DNA from: Pseudonocardiales bacterium | GTDB taxonomy: Bacteria > Actinomycetota > Actinomycetes > Mycobacteriales > Pseudonocardiaceae | Reading direction: 5' to 3' | Length of the DNA: 64,000 nt | Assembly: GCA_019243635.1 (NCBI GenBank) | Contig: JAFAUB010000122.1 | Span: 1-64,000 of the forward strand | Part shown: positions 47,943 through 55,449 of the stretch, piece by piece | How positions within the stretch are numbered: position 1 is the stretch's first letter | How the letters are laid out: each line of letters begins with the position of its first letter | Notes under the pieces: model-generated | Database searches by the model: none | Seen by the model: the letters and a program-made list of their open reading frames with translations, nothing else | What the model was told of the DNA's origin: nothing | Position numbers and translations under genes: made by a program

Positions 47943-48008
47943 GCGCTTCCTCCTTCGGGTACAGGTGCACGTCGTCGGCTCACGGATATCGGGCTCCGGA
48001 TATCGGGC

Positions 48009-49349
48009 TCACGGATACGGATGCGGGGCCGGGTTGTCACCGGTGGACGGGCTGATGCCGGGGTGACCCAGCCGTTGCGGCACGGTCCACAGCCGCCGTC
48101 CGCCCAGGGCCCGCAGCCGGTGGCCCAACTGCAGCGGGTGCAGGCCCGGGACGACGGCCCGCACGACCGAGAAACCGAGCCCGCCCACATCCGGTGTGGT
48201 CAGGTCGACGAGCAGGACCCGCTCGCCGACGCCGGTGATCCGATTGACGAGCAGGCGCAGATCCTCGACGGGGTCGCCGGTGCCCGGGTTGGGCAGATCG
48301 TCGTAGTCCACGCGCTCCGGGGAGGCGAACAGAAAGTCGGCCAGCGGCAGGTTGCGGTGGTCGGCCCAGAAGTTGAGGTGGTCCCGTTGGCCCTGGACAC
48401 CGTGGTAATGCGGCGGGTCGGGTGCCAACCGAGCGCCGCAGGTAGCGATCAGCTGTGCGTATCTGCGGGTGTGGGCTAGTTCCTCCAGGCTCTTGCGGGC
48501 GGCATCGGGCAGGCTCGGCGAGGCGGATGCCGCGACGACGAGCGCGGGCGCGCCGTCGTGGTGACCACGCAGGACGGACAGCACTGCCGGGATACCGTGG
48601 TCGAGCGTGATGTCGAACATGACGACGGTGCCGGCGGCGCGCTCGAACCGGGAGACGAGGTCGTAGAGCTCCTCCGGCAGCGTCTCGACGCGGATCCGCG
48701 GCGGCGCGAGCATGGCCTGCCACGTGATGGTCACCGCGTCGCGCTCGACGACCTCGCAGATCGCCCCGATGGCCGCCTCCTCCCGGCTGAGATGACACGC
48801 GAGCCCAGTGGAGATCGGCTGGACGATCGGCGCGTCGTTCGCCCCCGCATAGAAGGCGTACGGCAGGTAGACGCGGGCGGCCGGCAGGTACACGCACTCG
48901 CCGGTGGCCGGCTCCGTCGCGGACGTCCAGCGCAGCGTTGTGTCGGGGGTGAAGCGGACCGGCGCGAAGCCGGGCCCGCCGTACTGCTCCTCGCTGTAGA
49001 GCGCGAACTCCTCCGGCGCCACGCACGCGAACGGGGCGTCCCGGTACGACGTTCTCGGCAGCTCGTCAAGGACGTACCAGGCCGAGCAGTAGCGTTCGAT
49101 CGCCTCGCCGATCGCCTTGGCCACCGCGCCCTCCCGGGTCGCGGCCGCGCCGCCGGTGACGCGGAAGTTCTCCCGCCCGGTCAAGGGCAGGGTGTTCGCG
49201 GCCTCGGCGCCGTAGTGGAAGAAGTCCGGGCCGCCGGCCTCCTTGCGGGCCTCCGTGACCGAGCCGATGATTCCGACCCTGGGGTCCACCAGATACTCCA
49301 CGACCTCAGCCAGGCGCCGCAGTGGCCGGCTGAACGTGCATGTCACCAT
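48009..49349 (-). CDS. YcaO-domain cyclodehydratase (TOMM D protein)
   Basis: 446 residues starting MVTCTFSRPLRRLAEVVEYL. YcaO features: GGAAATREGAVAKAIGEAIE (the ATP-binding S/T-x-E-A-x2-E-x2-E region, with AIERYCS) and HLSREEAAIGAICEVVERDA, then HTRRYAQLI. The C-terminus ends GDNPAPHPYP, a Pro-rich PxPxP-like tail that marks azoline-forming YcaO proteins. Phosphorylates the amide of Cys/Ser/Thr positions to form azolines on the precursor. It is separate from the E1-like partner, encoded next door. Confidence 0.93.
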   Translation of the reverse strand: MVTCTFSRPLRRLAEVVEYLVDPRVGIIGSVTEARKEAGGPDFFHYGAEAANTLPLTGRENFRVTGGAAATREGAVAKAIGEAIERYCSAWYVLDELPRTSYRDAPFACVAPEEFALYSEEQYGGPGFAPVRFTPDTTLRWTSATEPATGECVYLPAARVYLPYAFYAGANDAPIVQPISTGLACHLSREEAAIGAICEVVERDAVTITWQAMLAPPRIRVETLPEELYDLVSRFERAAGTVVMFDITLDHGIPAVLSVLRGHHDGAPALVVAASASPSLPDAARKSLEELAHTRRYAQLIATCGARLAPDPPHYHGVQGQRDHLNFWADHRNLPLADFLFASPERVDYDDLPNPGTGDPVEDLRLLVNRITGVGERVLLVDLTTPDVGGLGFSVVRAVVPGLHPLQLGHRLRALGGRRLWTVPQRLGHPGISPSTGDNPAPHPYP

Positions 49350-49376
49350 CGGTCCTCCTGCGCTGTCATCAAGGGG

Positions 49377-50465
49377 TCATCGGAAGTCGATGGCGGTGTC
49401 GCGTACGGCGCCCGCCGAGTGCGCGTTGCTGGGACTGCACACCGGGCACCGGGGCACCCGCAGAACCCTGCGGACCGTCACCGCCGGCTGCGCCACGTTG
49501 ACCTCCACCAGCGTCCCCACCTGGCGGGTGGGAGGCCGGCCGCCGCCGAACCACTTGGACAGCTCAACGGCGGCCAACTCGGCGAGCACGGTGACCGCTG
49601 ACGGGTGCAGGGCCGCGAACCGCTGCCCCTCGAACGCGTTCTCCGCAACAGCGCGGCGCGCGGCGGGGTCGTCCAGGTGTGAGCCCTCCCGGGCGCACGC
49701 GCACTCGTAGCAGGGCATTTCACCCGGCATCACCAGCGGCCCCACCGTGCCGACAAGGTCCCGCTGCACGACTGGCAGGAAGGGGATACGACGCTCGACG
49801 CAGAACCGGTTCCACAGGCGCAGGTGTTCCGACGCGCCGAAGTCGGACGTCGCGGTCACGCAGTGAACCTCCTCGACGTCGGCCCGGTCCAGCCATTCGG
49901 CGTGCGCCACCGCGGCAGCGGCGCAACCGGTGCCGTTGTCGGTCGCGACCAGCTCGACGCCGCGCAGCGGCGGGTAGTCGACGGCTTCGATGCTCATCGC
50001 GCCGATCGCGGTGAGCGCGGAGACCAGGCGCCGGGAGACCGCATTGACACCCACCACCGCGATCTGACGCGAGGACAGGGACCGCGCGACATCAGCGGCG
50101 CGCTGCCCGAAGTGCCAGTAGAAGATGTCGAGCCGGCTGTCCTCGACGGATGTGTCACTGCTGTCGTCCCCGGCTGTCGTCCCTGTCGGCGAGCCTGTGG
50201 GGACGAGCAGGCGGCGCGTGCGCAGCTCGCCCAGCAAGCGCGTGACCTCTGGCCGGTCCGACTCGGCGAACCGCTCGCAGACTTCCGCCACGGTCGCGCC
50301 CTGCCCGCTGACCGCCGCCAGTACCGTCTCGACGGCTTCCCGGGCCCGCTCGCCGTCGATCCTGACCTCGGTTGCGCCGCGGCGCAGGATCACCGCCGAG
50401 CGCATCGGGATGAGCTGCACGGCAAGCGCACGCAGCCGCGGCTCCACCACATGATCGATTGTCAC
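49377..50465 (-). CDS. E1/ThiF-like TOMM leader-peptide-binding protein (ocin-ThiF type)
   Basis: About 362 residues from GTG 50465 (VTIDHVVEPRLRALAVQLIP). Residues 1-90 form the winged-helix leader-recognition region; SRQIAVVGVNAVSRRLVSAL gives the Rossmann-like start of the E1 fold. Four zinc-type cysteines are split as CYECA and CPVCS. The catalytic machinery of true E1 enzymes is absent, as in partner proteins that present the leader to YcaO. Immediately upstream of YcaO in the same operon. Confidence 0.88.
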   Translation of the reverse strand: MTIDHVVEPRLRALAVQLIPMRSAVILRRGATEVRIDGERAREAVETVLAAVSGQGATVAEVCERFAESDRPEVTRLLGELRTRRLLVPTGSPTGTTAGDDSSDTSVEDSRLDIFYWHFGQRAADVARSLSSRQIAVVGVNAVSRRLVSALTAIGAMSIEAVDYPPLRGVELVATDNGTGCAAAAVAHAEWLDRADVEEVHCVTATSDFGASEHLRLWNRFCVERRIPFLPVVQRDLVGTVGPLVMPGEMPCYECACAREGSHLDDPAARRAVAENAFEGQRFAALHPSAVTVLAELAAVELSKWFGGGRPPTRQVGTLVEVNVAQPAVTVRRVLRVPRCPVCSPSNAHSAGAVRDTAIDFR

Positions 50466-50517
50466 GTGCTCAGTCCTTTCCGGCCTTTCCGGCGAGGGGA
50501 GCCCACTCCGGGTGGGC

Positions 50518-51870
50518 TCACCACGTCGCGACGGCGTGTGAACGGTCCACTTCCGCCCCGCCGACGGCCACGTGCTGCCGACGGAACTCGCCGGCTCGGC
50601 CACCGAAGAGCCGGTAGAGGTTCCGGTAGGCGGAGTGGAATTCCTCCGGGGGCAGCCGGGTCGCGGTCACCGCGTGCTGACAGTCGAACAGGTCCCAGTT
50701 CGGTCGCCCGTTCGGTTGCCGCGCCACCACGTCGTCGAAGGACGCGAGCAGCTCGGTACCGGGCAGCGGGGTGAGCACGGTGAAAGTGGGAAACCTTATT
50801 CGGTGGTGCTCCACGAACCTGGCGAGCCGATGAAAGTCACACTGTCGATAATCGGTGTTCACGACGAACTGCGCGAATATCTCGATCCCGAGTTCATCCG
50901 CGACCCGCAACCCCTCCTCGATCTGTGTGGGCTTGACCTTTTTGCGGTATTCGTCGAGATCCTTCTCGGTGACGGCGTCGATGCCGACGAAGATGCGTTC
51001 GAGGCCGATCTCCTTCCATGCGGCCAGCACCTGGCGGTGGCGCAGCAGCGAGTCGATCCGGCAGTAGGCGAACAGGTGTTTTCGGATGCCCGCGGCGGCG
51101 ATGGCCTCGGCCAGCTTCGTCATGCGTGGGCCGTGGATGAACGCCTCGTCGTCGACGAAGAAGACGAAGTCCTCCCGGATCGTCGCGAGCTCGGCCACCA
51201 CCGCGTCGATGTTCCGCATGTGGTAGCGCCCACCCATGAGCTGCCAGAGCGAGCAGAAGCTGCAACGAAACGGGCAACCGACGGTCGTCCGCAGCAGGGC
51301 GACCGGCCGCATCCAGTCGATGAAGTACAGGTGCCGATCGGCTGTGGTAACGGACCGATCCGGCACCGGTAGGGCATCCACGTCGAACGGCGCCTCCGGG
51401 CCGCCGAGCGTGAACACGCCCGCGACTCTGGCCCACAGGCCTGGAATTCCTCCGACCCCGTCTCCCCGTCGCAGCCGGTCCAGCAGGATCCGCAACGGTC
51501 CCACGCCCTCACCGGAGACCACGTAGTCGACCTCGCTGCGGAAGAAGTCATCCGGTAGGAAGGTAGCGTGGTGTCCGCCGACGACGGTGCGAGCGCCGGG
51601 CAGCAGCTCGCGGACGCGCCGGCAGGTCGTGAGCGCTGAGCGCACATGCATCGAGTACGCGGTGACCCCGACCAGGTCGGGACGGTAGCCGGCGAGTGCT
51701 GTGTCCAGGTCGTCGGGATGTAACCGCAGGTCGAGAATCCGCACATCGTGCGAGTCGACCTTGGCCGCAGCCGCCAGGTACTCCAGCGCCAATGGCTCCG
51801 ACACCGCGCCCAGGTCAGCTCCCCACTCCGGCTCGGTGGGCGCCAACGGCCAGATGAGCAGAATACGCAT
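50518..51870 (-). CDS. B12-binding-domain radical SAM enzyme
   Basis: 450 residues from ATG 51870 behind GGGGGA. N-terminal cobalamin-binding-like domain (MRILLIWPLAPTEPEWGADL, then GARTVVGGHHATFLPDDFF). The radical-SAM triad is CPFRCSFCSLW (C-x3-C-x2-C). The C-terminal part (TQIEEGLRVADELGIEIFAQ, FPTFTVLTPLPGTELL) matches the class B family of methyltransferases and of other peptide-tailoring enzymes. In RiPP clusters such enzymes often C-methylate unactivated carbons. Placed between precursor and E1-like genes, it is a probable tailoring enzyme for the peptide. Confidence 0.9.
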   Translation of the reverse strand: MRILLIWPLAPTEPEWGADLGAVSEPLALEYLAAAAKVDSHDVRILDLRLHPDDLDTALAGYRPDLVGVTAYSMHVRSALTTCRRVRELLPGARTVVGGHHATFLPDDFFRSEVDYVVSGEGVGPLRILLDRLRRGDGVGGIPGLWARVAGVFTLGGPEAPFDVDALPVPDRSVTTADRHLYFIDWMRPVALLRTTVGCPFRCSFCSLWQLMGGRYHMRNIDAVVAELATIREDFVFFVDDEAFIHGPRMTKLAEAIAAAGIRKHLFAYCRIDSLLRHRQVLAAWKEIGLERIFVGIDAVTEKDLDEYRKKVKPTQIEEGLRVADELGIEIFAQFVVNTDYRQCDFHRLARFVEHHRIRFPTFTVLTPLPGTELLASFDDVVARQPNGRPNWDLFDCQHAVTATRLPPEEFHSAYRNLYRLFGGRAGEFRRQHVAVGGAEVDRSHAVATW

Positions 51871-51944
51871 CAATTCCCCCGATGAGCCTCTCGCGCACGC
51901 CTTCCCCGGCCACGGCCGGCCGGCACCACGCAATCCCCTCGCGA

Positions 51945-52361
51945 TCAGGTCAGGATGTCCGGGTTCTCCAGCATGGACCCGGAGGTGCAGCACGGACAGC
52001 TGCAGCAGGCGATGGTAGTCGCCGCCTGCGCGGCACCACCTTGAGTACCGGTCGAACCCAGAGCCGCCTGGACACGTTCCGGTGTGAATACCTGCTGGAT
52101 GGAACTGACGTCCTGCAACGTCAAGTGCAGGGGCACGTCCGCGGCGGTCGCTACCGTCGCTGGGGACGGCAGTCGGCTACCCTCGTGCGAATCTTCGTAG
52201 GCCTCAATGGCCGCCGACACGCTGGTAGCGCCCCACAACGCCAGTAACTGGCCCTTGGTGAGCTGCCGGGCCTCCGCCGACAGCTGACTGATCTCGTCAG
52301 CTGTCGCCCCGATCTCCCTGGCGAGGTCGGCGAGAGTCGTGGTGACTGGACTATCGGGCAT
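51945..52361 (-). CDS. TOMM/azole RiPP precursor peptide with CCSCPCC core
   Basis: 138 residues from ATG 52361 with GAAGGAG ribosome site. A long leader (residues 1-115, with helical ADLAREIGATADEISQLSAE and RQLTKGQLLALWG, then an acidic VPLHLTLQDVSSIQQVFTPE recognition-like stretch) leads to the C-terminal core TTIACCSCPCCTSGSMLENP-DILT. The core has five Cys, one Thr-rich start and Ser-Gly-Ser, ideal for several azoles. It is the first gene of the minus-strand operon and is followed in order by the radical SAM, E1-like, YcaO and SagB genes, the arrangement of a thiazole/oxazole-modified microcin system. The precise core start is unproved. Confidence 0.88.
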   Translation of the reverse strand: MPDSPVTTTLADLAREIGATADEISQLSAEARQLTKGQLLALWGATSVSAAIEAYEDSHEGSRLPSPATVATAADVPLHLTLQDVSSIQQVFTPERVQAALGSTGTQGGAAQAATTIACCSCPCCTSGSMLENPDILT

Positions 52362-52504
52362 GGCGAATGACTCCTTCGCTGAGTGGGTCGGTATAGTCGG
52401 GAAAACTACCACAGGTGAATGCCATCCAGCTGGAAGCCGGACCTGGTCGGAGGAGCCATAAGAACGCCTTCCCCCTCCGGTAGCCCAGCTCACTCGGCTA
52501 TGCC

Positions 52505-52558
52505 GTCAAGAGTATGCGCAGAAAAAATACTGTCAAGAGTACGCGCGGAAAAACTACG
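52505..52558 (-). promoter_or_regulatory. Tandem 27-bp repeat and TTGACA promoter upstream of the TOMM precursor
   Basis: Two imperfect 27-bp direct repeats (52505-52531, 52532-52558; each has GTCAAGAGTA and GGAAAAA-type tracts on the + strand). Read on the minus strand they supply TTGACA at 52531-52536 and a TACTCT -10 candidate at 52509-52514, spaced 16 bp, about 150 bp before the precursor start. The repeat may be an operator for the cluster regulator. Confidence 0.55.
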
Positions 52559-52755
52559 AGCGACCGGTGGTGGTGCGCGGGTGGAGCGTCACGTGAACAT
52601 CAATGGGTTGTCAGTGGTCGCGTCACGTAGGTGAAGGTCGGTGTCCCGACGAAGATAAAGTCGCGGGAAGCCCTGTGACCCCGCACCTCTGCCCGTGCCG
52701 ACCAGGGCGTGTCCCGTGGATCTCGCTCTTGTCGTTTGTGATCGACTTTACTGTC

Positions 52756-52815
52756 GCCGAGCTCGACAGTAGCGCTGCCGGGAGCCGCCCGAACAGCTCC
52801 GGCGTCGAGCTCGGC
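52756..52815. repeat. Dispersed palindrome, family 2 copy 2
   Basis: Outer arms GCCGAGCTCGAC (52756-52767) and GTCGAGCTCGGC (52804-52815), degenerate centre, then CACTGAG. It parallels 5389-5448 along its whole length. It lies 19 bp beyond the S53 protease stop and can serve as its terminator. Confidence 0.75.
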
Positions 52816-52833
52816 GCACTGAGTGAGTACGGG

Positions 52834-54387
52834 CTACTTGCCCTTGCCGGTCAAGGCGACGAGCAGCTGGGCTCCGTCGGGGCTGCCCCAGCCGGTGCAG
52901 GGGTCCCAGCCCGGGGCAGCGGAGTAGAGCCCAAGGCCGCTGACGTCGTTGTTGCCTTCGGTGATGTCGTGGAAGGTGCCTTCCTCGGGCTGGGAGTACA
53001 ACAGTGGGTTGAGGAAACCGGACGAGGTGCCGAGCCGCTGGTTGATCAGGGCGATCAGGCCTGCCCATAGCGGGGCCACCGCGCTGGTCCCGCCGATGGA
53101 GAACTCCTGGCCGTCGACCCGGACCAGGTAGCCGGTGGCTGGGTCGGCAGCACCGGCCACATCGGGCACGCCTCGGCCGGTTCCGGAGATCCCTGCCGCA
53201 CTCTGCCAGTCCGGGAGGGGAAACACGGCGCTGACACCACCGCCGGTGGAGCCGCCGCCTTCGTTCCACACCACCTCAGAGGTGATTTTCCCGCCGTTCG
53301 CCTGCAGGGTGGTGCCCCCGCAGCCGAGCACGTGGGGGCTGGAGGCGGGGAAGTCCACGTGGGGAGCGCCGTCGGTCACGGAGTCGGCTGAGCCGTGGTC
53401 CCCGGACGCGGCGCAGACCGTGACGCCCAGCCGCGCCGCATCCGCGAAGGCCTGGTCGAAGGAGGTGAGCGCCTGGGGAGTCCAGTTCGGTTCGGCGGAA
53501 CCCCAGCTGATGGAGATCACCGACGGTTTGTTCGCGATGTCGTGCACGGCTGTTGTGATGGCGTCCAAAAAACCCTGGTCGGTGTTGGGAGCGAAGTAGA
53601 CGACGATGTGCGCGCCGGGGGCGACGGCGCCGGCTACCTCGATATCGAGCATCACCTCGACATCGGCGCTGTTGGGAACGGTGGGTTTGTTCTGTCCCCC
53701 ATCGACGGACACAGCTGCCACCTGGGGCAGGGGGATGGCGAACTCCTCGAAGTAGGTCTTCAGGTCGCTGGTTCGGTAGCCACCGCCGAGCTCGATGATG
53801 GCGATGGTCTGGCCCTGGCCGGTGCCCTGGGTGGGGAAATCGTAGAGCTGGGCCACCTGCGGGGGTGTGAAGGTGGTCTGGGTCGCTGCGGTGGCCGTGC
53901 TGTGTCGGAAATGGGGCCGGGCTGCGGGACGATCATCCAGACCGAAGACGCCCTCGATGACGGGCTCGAGCTCGGCCGGGACGTGCACCGACCCGCTCCG
54001 ACCTCGGTAGGCGCCGTCGGCGTGCTCGTAGCGGGTGAGTTCCACGCCGAAGGCGGCACTGAAGGCGCTCACCGTCCCGGACAGGACGACGCTGCGCCGC
54101 GCTGGGTGGGATTCCAGGACGGTCAGATCGTGCGAGCGGGCGAAGGAGGCCACCGCAGCCACATCATCAGGGTGCGCACCATGAGCCGCCGCGAACTCCT
54201 CACGACGCACATAGCTGCGCTCGCCCGGCAGCCGGTCCGCCTGAAGGTCCGCCTCCCCGGCTCGCCGGCGCACGACGACGGTGACTGACATGGTCTCCGC
54301 GGGGTCCGCGGCGCCCACAGCCCGCGCCCCGGGCATCGGCGCACGCTCACTTCCAGAAAGAGGCACTCGATCACTCGATGTCGACAT
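52834..54387 (-). CDS. S53-family (sedolisin/kumamolisin) peptidase
   Basis: 517 residues from ATG 54387 behind GAGGAAAA. A pro-domain of about 190 residues (MSVTVVVRRRAGEADLQADR...VPAELEPVIEGVFGLDDRPA) precedes the catalytic domain. Catalytic residues: SADVEVMLDIEVAGAVAPGA gives the Glu-x3-Asp pair, and SIGGTSAVAPLWAG the GTSxxxP serine; the Ca2+ site region DITEGNNDVSG is present. There is no signal peptide, so it may work inside the cell or be exported another way. As the last gene of the PatG-C/Cys-peptide set it could be the leader-removing protease, which is inference. Confidence 0.9.
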   Translation of the reverse strand: MSTSSDRVPLSGSERAPMPGARAVGAADPAETMSVTVVVRRRAGEADLQADRLPGERSYVRREEFAAAHGAHPDDVAAVASFARSHDLTVLESHPARRSVVLSGTVSAFSAAFGVELTRYEHADGAYRGRSGSVHVPAELEPVIEGVFGLDDRPAARPHFRHSTATAATQTTFTPPQVAQLYDFPTQGTGQGQTIAIIELGGGYRTSDLKTYFEEFAIPLPQVAAVSVDGGQNKPTVPNSADVEVMLDIEVAGAVAPGAHIVVYFAPNTDQGFLDAITTAVHDIANKPSVISISWGSAEPNWTPQALTSFDQAFADAARLGVTVCAASGDHGSADSVTDGAPHVDFPASSPHVLGCGGTTLQANGGKITSEVVWNEGGGSTGGGVSAVFPLPDWQSAAGISGTGRGVPDVAGAADPATGYLVRVDGQEFSIGGTSAVAPLWAGLIALINQRLGTSSGFLNPLLYSQPEEGTFHDITEGNNDVSGLGLYSAAPGWDPCTGWGSPDGAQLLVALTGKGK

Positions 54388-54503
54388 CTCGTTTTCCTCC
54401 TCTGATTCTTGCCGGATCCTCTGGCTGGTGGTGATGCCGTCTTCGGGCGGAGCTATGGGGTGGCGACCCCTCTCGTGACATAGGGGCAGGTCGGCTCGTT
54501 CTT

Positions 54504-54707
54504 CTACCGCCGTGTGGAAAAGGTCATCCACGTGTTGAGTTGACTGGCGCGTTGGTCGCAGCCGCTACACGGCTTGATCCCCAGGGTCGAGGTGGCTCTC
54601 TTGATGACGTCGCCCAAGCCGACCGTCTCCTCGCCGATAAACCCGGGCAGACGCACGCGGTACGGCTCCCGTCGGCCGGTGTGGCCGGTCTCAGGCTCAT
54701 TGCTCAT
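54504..54707 (-). CDS. 67-residue CxxC mini-protein
   Basis: MSNEPETGHTGRREPYRVRL...GLGDVIKRATSTLGIKPCSG-CDQRASQLNTWMTFS. The G-LGD-IK-AT-LGI-PC-GC-RA--LN core is one I have seen as a small conserved protein in many bacteria; its function is unknown. The single Cys-x2-Cys pair suggests metal or disulfide binding. In this operon it lies between the group II intron remnant and the protease gene. Start ATG 54707; GGCGACAGC just upstream is a weak ribosome site. Confidence 0.7.
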   Translation of the reverse strand: MSNEPETGHTGRREPYRVRLPGFIGEETVGLGDVIKRATSTLGIKPCSGCDQRASQLNTWMTFSTRR

Positions 54708-54749
54708 GCTGTCGCCTCCAAGTGCGTCTCATACCTACTAGGCGCTCGC

Positions 54750-55163
54750 GGGACCGGACGTGATGTAGAGCAGGCCGCCGACGAGGTGCCAGTGGTGCTG
54801 GTCCTTTTCCGGCGGCCCCTCCCGAACCGGACGTGCCCGGTTTCCGGGCATCCGGATGTGGTTTTCTCCTTACCCCGCGGGATTCGTACAGTCACGCATT
54901 CGACGCCTTCGCCGCCCGTGCTCCCCCACCATGCTGCTTTCCCTCTCGCTTTCGTGTTCAGCTAGGGTGGGCGTCCCAGAGGTCACTTTCTCCCGAACCT
55001 CTGCCCCTGTGGGGACGATCCAGCGCCGAGTTAGGCGGTGCACCGTTTCCGGTCATCCAGCTCACGGTAGTAACCGACCAGGCTCCGGCAGTCGACCAGG
55101 TCCCGATACTCGGCCCCATAGGTCTCGACGATGACGTGGTCGTCTAGCCCACGCCCCACGCTC
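54750..55163 (-). mobile_element. 3' remnant of a group II intron
   Basis: A maturase (domain X) fragment, LDDHVIVETYGAEYRDLVDC (55145 to a stop at 55031), matches intron-encoded reverse transcriptases (DD-IV-TYGAEYRGIV-). It is followed by the intron's RNA 3' end: a domain V hairpin at 54822-54857 (CCGGATGCCCGGAAACCGGG with a GAAA-type tetraloop, then CACGTCCGGTTCGG) and a domain VI-like stem after it. The 5' two-thirds of the intron, including the reverse transcriptase catalytic domain, are missing. It splits the Cys-rich peptide and mini-protein genes. Confidence 0.75.
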
Positions 55164-55191
55164 GTGGAGAGTAGTCAGGCGAGTGCCGAGC

Positions 55192-55422
55192 TCAGCTACA
55201 GCACCACTGAAAACATTCGCTGTCTCCGCACGTGTACTGAGCCTCCAGCGTGCCGCCACAGTATAAGTCCCACACTTGACCCGCGAATGCACAGCATCGG
55301 ACTATACAGTCCTGCGGGCCCACTGCGCTGGTTCCCGAAGACCCCAGCTTCTTTATCGTGCCCGCTCCTGCCGGTACCAGGGCACCCTCCGCACTCATGC
55401 TAGGCATCGCCTTCGCATCCAT
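55192..55422 (-). CDS. 76-residue Cys-rich peptide next to PatG-C (candidate RiPP precursor)
   Basis: From ATG 55422 with GAGGTG upstream: MDAKAMPSMSAEGALVPAGA, a plain Lys/Gly-rich leader-like half, then a C-terminal half with eight Cys (QDCIVRCCAFAGQVW, DLYCGG, YTCGDSECFQWCCS). No signal peptide, so disulfide-rich secretion is less likely than modification inside the cell. It lies 27 bp after the PatG-C gene on the same strand. I do not recognise the family; the sequence and position suit a RiPP substrate. A GTG at 55431 is an alternative start. Confidence 0.65.
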   Translation of the reverse strand: MDAKAMPSMSAEGALVPAGAGTIKKLGSSGTSAVGPQDCIVRCCAFAGQVWDLYCGGTLEAQYTCGDSECFQWCCS

Positions 55423-55449
55423 TGCGCTCACCTCGTCTTCCGTTTCCGT

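Noticed and set aside
51945..52493. Longer precursor ORF starting upstream of ATG 52361
   Set aside because: The upstream part (WATGGGRRSYGSS) has no ribosome site and overlaps the promoter repeat; ATG 52361 has a good GAAGGAG site.
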